Made by a program: the position numbers and the translations under genes
Assembly: GCA_038230775.1 (NCBI GenBank)
Contig: JBBRMQ010000207.1
Span: 1-7,737 of the forward strand
Length of the DNA: 7,737 nt
From: JBBRMQ01 sp038230775
Lineage (GTDB): Bacteria; Acidobacteriota; Thermoanaerobaculia; Gp7-AA8
Direction: 5' to 3'
The notes under the pieces: generated by a model
What the model saw: the letters and a program-made list of their open reading frames with translations, nothing else
Database searches by the model: none
What the model was told of the DNA's origin: nothing
Shown: piece after piece, positions 6,265-7,737 of the stretch
Layout: the number at the start of each line of letters is the position of its first letter
Position numbering within the stretch: the first letter of the stretch is position 1

Positions 6265-6331
6265 GCGCTTTACGAACATCCCGCAGCACCGCTTCCAGTG
6301 CCGGAAGGTTGCCGTGGATGTCGTAAAGCGC
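6265..6331. repeat. Long imperfect inverted repeat downstream of ftsH
   Basis: GCGCTTTACGA (6265-6275) and TCGTAAAGCGC (6321-6331) are perfect 11-bp inverted arms. They continue inward as CATCC (6277-6281) and GGATG (6316-6320) after one bulged A, giving a 16-bp stem around a 34-nt centre that itself holds CTTCC/GGAAG. It lies 21 nt past the ftsH stop, so it could end or protect the ftsH transcript. It has no T run after it. It also coincides with the ends of the metallophosphoesterase remnant. Confidence 0.6.
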
Positions 6332-6343
6332 CGCGACGCGAAG
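6266..6343 (-). pseudogene. Remnant of a metallophosphoesterase N-terminus
   Basis: In one minus-strand frame directly after ftsH, 26 codons read LRVAALYDIHGNLPALEAV followed by LRDVRKA. This is the typical start of calcineurin-like metallophosphoesterases (Ser/Thr-phosphatase or YfcE type), where the D-x-H-G-N motif supplies the first metal ligands. The usual initiator position is CTT, not a start codon. After the last listed residue the reading loses all family resemblance: the second metal motif (GGD) and the later GNHD-type motifs are missing, and the frame ends at 6125 in Arg- and Ser-rich sequence. The gene is therefore broken at both ends and no product is expected. The match is by recognition of the motif, without alignment. 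Confidence 0.6.
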
Positions 6344-6351
6344 ATCGAGTG

Positions 6352-7737
6352 TCAGGCCGGATTGGAGGAGCCCGAAGGCGGCGGCATCACCGGCGTCGGG
6401 ACGTCGGTCGACGGGCCGCTGCCCGGTGCGATCGTCAACTTCTCGCCGGGGCTCGCTTCCTCGGGGGAGTACTCCTTCATCTTGATGTAGTCGGTCCCGG
6501 TCTCCTCGCGGAGGATGTCGTTGACCTCCCAACCTTCGAGGGTCTCGCGCTCCAGCAGCTTGCGCGCGATGCGATCGAGCGCAGTCTTGTGCTGGGTGAT
6601 GATCTCTTTCGCCGTGTTGTACGCCTTCTCCAGAATGCGGCGCACCTCGCGATCGATCTCGATCGCCGTCGCTTCGGAGTAGTCCTGATGCTGCGCGAAC
6701 TCGCGACCGAGGAAGATGGCTTCTTCCTTCTTGCCGAAGGTCGCGGGACCGAGGTCGGACATGCCCCACTCGCAGACCATGCGGCGCGCCATGCCGGTCG
6801 CCCGCTCGATGTCGTTGCCGGCGCCGGTCGTGATCTCGCCGATGAAGATTTCTTCGGCGATCCGTCCGCCCATCAGAACGGCGAGCATCGCGTCGAGATA
6901 CCGCTTCGAGTACGAGTACTTATCCTCGGTCGGGAGCTGCTGTGTTAGGCCGAGGGCTCGGCCGCGCGGGATGATCGTGACTTTGTGCAGCGGATCGGCC
7001 GCCGGGAGCACCGCGGCGACGATCGTATGACCTGACTCGTGATACGCGGTGTTCCGCTTCTCGCGATCGCTCATCACCAGCGACTTGCGCTCGACGCCCA
7101 TCAGGACCTTGTCCTTGGCGAACTCGAAGTCGACCATCTGCACTTTCTTCTTGTCGTAACGAGCGGCGTTCAGAGCCGCTTCGTTGACGAGGTTGGCGAG
7201 GTCGGCGCCGGAGAATCCCGGTGTACCGCGTGCCAGCACCGACGCATCGACATCTTCCGACAGCGGAATCGGGCGGGTGTGAACGCGGAGGATGCCCTCG
7301 CGTCCCTTGAGGTCGGGAAGATCGACGACGACGCGGCGATCGAAACGGCCGGGACGAAGCAGGGCAGGATCGAGGACGTCGGGACGGTTCGTCGCGGCGA
7401 CGAGGATCACGCCGTCGTTCGATTCGAAGCCGTCCATCTCGACCAGGAGCTGATTGAGCGTCTGTTCGCGCTCATCGTGTCCGCCGCCGAGGCCTGCGCC
7501 GCGGTGACGGCCGACGGCGTCGATCTCATCGATGAAGATGATGCAGGGCGCATTTTTCTTCCCCTGCTCGAAGAGGTCGCGAACGCGCGAGGCGCCGACG
7601 CCAACGAACATCTCGACGAAGTCGGAGCCGCTGATCGAGAAGAAGGGCACTCCGGCTTCACCCGCGATCGCGCGAGCGAGCAGCGTTTTGCCGGTGCCAG
7701 GTGAGCCCATCATCAAGACGCCCTTCGGGATTCGACC
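6352..7737 (-). CDS. ftsH: ATP-dependent zinc metalloprotease FtsH, C-terminal part, cut by window edge
   Basis: This is 461 codons of FtsH, the membrane-anchored AAA+ protease that unfolds and degrades misfolded membrane proteins and short-lived regulators. The reading is open to the window edge and begins GRIPKGVLMMGSPGTGKT, so the first roughly 190 residues (two transmembrane helices and the periplasmic domain) lie outside. In fragment numbering, Walker A GSPGTGKT is at 11-18, the pore loop FVG at 44-46, and Walker B IIFIDE at 66-71. The second region of homology, NRPDVLDPALLRPGRFDRR, contains arginine fingers 128 and 131. The zinc site is HESGH at 233-237, with the third ligand Asp309 in TTGAGNDIERAT. 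All catalytic residues are intact. The C-terminal tail is Pro/Ser/Gly-rich and ends SGSSNPA, as in many FtsH proteins. No neighbour in view forms an operon with it; the next sequence downstream is a decayed gene fragment. Confidence 0.97.
   Translation of the reverse strand, partial: GRIPKGVLMMGSPGTGKTLLARAIAGEAGVPFFSISGSDFVEMFVGVGASRVRDLFEQGKKNAPCIIFIDEIDAVGRHRGAGLGGGHDEREQTLNQLLVEMDGFESNDGVILVAATNRPDVLDPALLRPGRFDRRVVVDLPDLKGREGILRVHTRPIPLSEDVDASVLARGTPGFSGADLANLVNEAALNAARYDKKKVQMVDFEFAKDKVLMGVERKSLVMSDREKRNTAYHESGHTIVAAVLPAADPLHKVTIIPRGRALGLTQQLPTEDKYSYSKRYLDAMLAVLMGGRIAEEIFIGEITTGAGNDIERATGMARRMVCEWGMSDLGPATFGKKEEAIFLGREFAQHQDYSEATAIEIDREVRRILEKAYNTAKEIITQHKTALDRIARKLLERETLEGWEVNDILREETGTDYIKMKEYSPEEASPGEKLTIAPGSGPSTDVPTPVMPPPSGSSNPA

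Noticed and set aside
6085..6279. Upstream extension of the repressor reading by 65 residues
   Set aside because: It is Ser/Arg-rich with no family likeness, crosses the predicted promoter and operator, and the conserved domain starts at the internal ATG at 6084.
7039..7704. Open reading frame of 221 residues on the plus strand opposite ftsH
   Set aside because: It mirrors the codons of a certain gene in high-GC DNA and shows no recognisable domain.

Overview
The window is high-GC bacterial DNA, densely packed, with most genes on the minus strand. It carries a secreted amidohydrolase, a SulP transporter fused to a cyclic-nucleotide-binding domain, an SdpR/SdpI pair and FtsH. Gene content and codon style resemble soil Acidobacteriota and related phyla, but no rRNA or marker gene is visible here that would fix the lineage, so this is a weak inference. 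No CRISPR array, tRNA, rRNA, phage gene or transposase was seen.

Layout, left to right. (1) Positions 1-147, minus: the N-terminal 49 codons of a type I L-asparaginase (ansA). It runs off the window and has no ATG, GTG or TTG at the expected start. (2) 159-251: an intergenic element of nested inverted repeats. (3) 258-1541, minus: an exported metal-dependent amidohydrolase with all metal ligands present. (4) 1567-2166, plus: a seven-helix membrane protein of unknown function with a conspicuous His/Asp pattern, starting 25 nt from the amidohydrolase start. (5) 2109-2765, minus: a HAD phosphatase-like protein whose 3' end overlaps the previous gene by 58 nt, tail to tail. (6) 2819-5014, plus: a SulP/SLC26 anion transporter with a STAS domain and a C-terminal cyclic-nucleotide-binding domain. 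(7) A hairpin-bearing convergent gap. (8) 5117-6084, minus: a two-gene operon, an ArsR-family repressor (SdpR-like) followed by an SdpI-like membrane protein, translationally coupled by ATGA. Its promoter and a palindromic operator can be read directly. (9) 6085-6351: promoter region plus a decayed fragment of a metallophosphoesterase, which coincides with a long imperfect inverted repeat. (10) 6352-7737, minus: the C-terminal three quarters of the AAA+ membrane protease FtsH, cut by the window edge.

The only pair that clearly works together is SdpR-SdpI: a repressor and a membrane partner in one transcript, likely autoregulated, without the SdpABC toxin genes in view. FtsH and AnsA are housekeeping proteins. 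The rest looks like a set of independently transcribed single genes. The best candidates for new biology are the cyclic-nucleotide-linked SulP transporter, the histidine-patterned seven-helix protein and the sdpRI control region.
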